Origin: an uncultured Granulicatella sp.
GTDB lineage: Bacteria; Bacillota; Bacilli; Lactobacillales; Aerococcaceae
Assembly: GCA_938017885.1 (NCBI GenBank)
Contig: CALIJD010000230.1
Coordinates: 1-5,710 of the forward strand
Reading direction: 5' to 3'
DNA length: 5,710 bases
The notes beneath the pieces were generated by a model, which was given only the letters and a program-made list of their open reading frames with translations, was not told the DNA's origin and did no database searches. Positions 5,414 to 5,710 of this stretch are shown in pieces. The position numbers were made by a program, and so were the translations under genes. Position 1 is the first letter of the stretch. Each line of letters opens with the position of its first letter.

Positions 5414-5606
5414 TAAAAGAACAATTTAAAAAATCAGTTGGTTATTGAAAGAGTCATAGTGAGGCACCTACGAGAGCCGATAGTCTCTCGCCTTCGGAGC
5501 CTCAAAGTAGAAGCAAAAACTTGCAGTTTTAGCTCCTACTAATTCGCATCCGATGCGATTCCCCACTATTCTTTCAATAAACTGATTCTTTTTCATTGTT
5601 CTTTTA
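5414..5606. repeat. 193-bp interrupted inverted repeat, possible MITE or structured 3' end
   Basis: The arms pair in four blocks: TAAAAGAACAAT (5414-5425) with 5595-5606, AATCAGTT (5432-5439) with 5580-5587, TATTGAAAGA (5443-5452) with 5570-5579, and ATAGTG (5456-5461) with 5564-5569, for 36 paired bases in all. The interior holds three hairpins: CGAGAG/CTCTCG (5471-5490) inside AGGC/GCCT, AGTAG/CTACT (5506-5540) with inner AAAAC/GTTTT, and CGCAT/ATGCG (5545-5557). As RNA it would be a four-way branched structure. The outer ends are TA-AAAGAACAAT and ATTGTTCTTT-TA, as expected if a TA target had been duplicated in the manner of IS630/Tc1-derived miniature elements. No coding capacity is seen. 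It begins 11 nt after the panE stop, so it also becomes the 3' end of that operon mRNA and may help terminate it, with CTTTTTC following the second stem block. Confidence 0.65.
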
Positions 5607-5663
5607 CGTGGATAGTAGTTCTAATTATCTCTTTTGCGTCAACTAACAGTTAGGTAATAAAAC

Positions 5664-5694
5664 ACCCAAAAAGTAGCCTGGCTCCTTTTTGGGT
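5664..5694. terminator. symmetric terminator-like hairpin at the right edge
   Basis: ACCCAAAAAG (5664-5673) pairs perfectly with CTTTTTGGGT (5685-5694), and a further AG/CT pair encloses the CCTGG loop after one mismatch. On the minus strand TGTTTTATT follows; on the plus strand TTTAGCG follows. It could end the panE operon transcript, terminate a minus-strand gene lying beyond the window, or serve both. The bases between 5607 and 5663 hold nothing else I can support. Confidence 0.65.
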
Positions 5695-5710
5695 TTAGCG
5701 TTTAAGTAAA

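Noticed and set aside
5698..5710. End of a convergent minus-strand gene at the right edge (a TAA on the minus strand at 5702-5704)
   Set aside because: Only two codons would be visible, so it cannot be distinguished from chance, although the terminator-like hairpin next to it fits the idea.

Overview
The window looks like chromosomal DNA of a low-GC Gram-positive bacterium, most likely in the order Lactobacillales. The evidence is AT-rich intergenic DNA, strong AGGAGG-type ribosome binding sites, a lipoprotein with a Gram-positive style lipobox, an Ffh N-terminus of the Firmicutes type, and a possible CiaR-type operator like those of streptococci. The genus cannot be fixed from the sequence.

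Layout. Three genes lie on the minus strand in the left half: the extreme 5' end of ffh (signal recognition particle GTPase, cut by the window edge at 1-56), a 313-residue protein with a lysine/glutamate-rich LEA-like repeat region and four membrane helices (301-1242), and a 454-residue lipoprotein predicted to fold as a parallel beta-helix (1457-2821). The lipoprotein gene has its own rho-independent terminator (1404-1440). Its promoter carries an 11-bp-spaced TTTAAG direct repeat just upstream of the -10 box, the form used by CiaR-type response regulators. Two genes lie on the plus strand in the right half and form an operon: a PfoR/PTS_EIIC_2-type membrane protein (3400-4458) and a ketopantoate reductase family protein, PanE (4477-5403). 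An extended -10 promoter precedes them.

The two halves are divergent, and about 580 bp without a protein gene separate them (2822-3399). This gap is not empty. It holds two overlapping 20-bp palindromes at 16-bp spacing (2935-2970) that cover a possible plus-strand promoter. After them come about 330 bp rich in nested and mutually exclusive inverted repeats (2983-3271), ending in a small GC hairpin with a T run (3296-3310). I read this as a possible unannotated structured RNA under the control of an unknown repressor. This is the most interesting unexplained signal, but it rests on hand-found pairings only.

Downstream of panE (5414-5606) is a 193-bp interrupted inverted repeat with about 36 paired bases in its arms, three internal hairpins and TA at both ends. 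It resembles a miniature inverted-repeat element, or a large structured 3' end. A further symmetric terminator-like hairpin lies at 5664-5694.

No CRISPR array, tRNA, rRNA, transposase gene or obvious defence system was seen.
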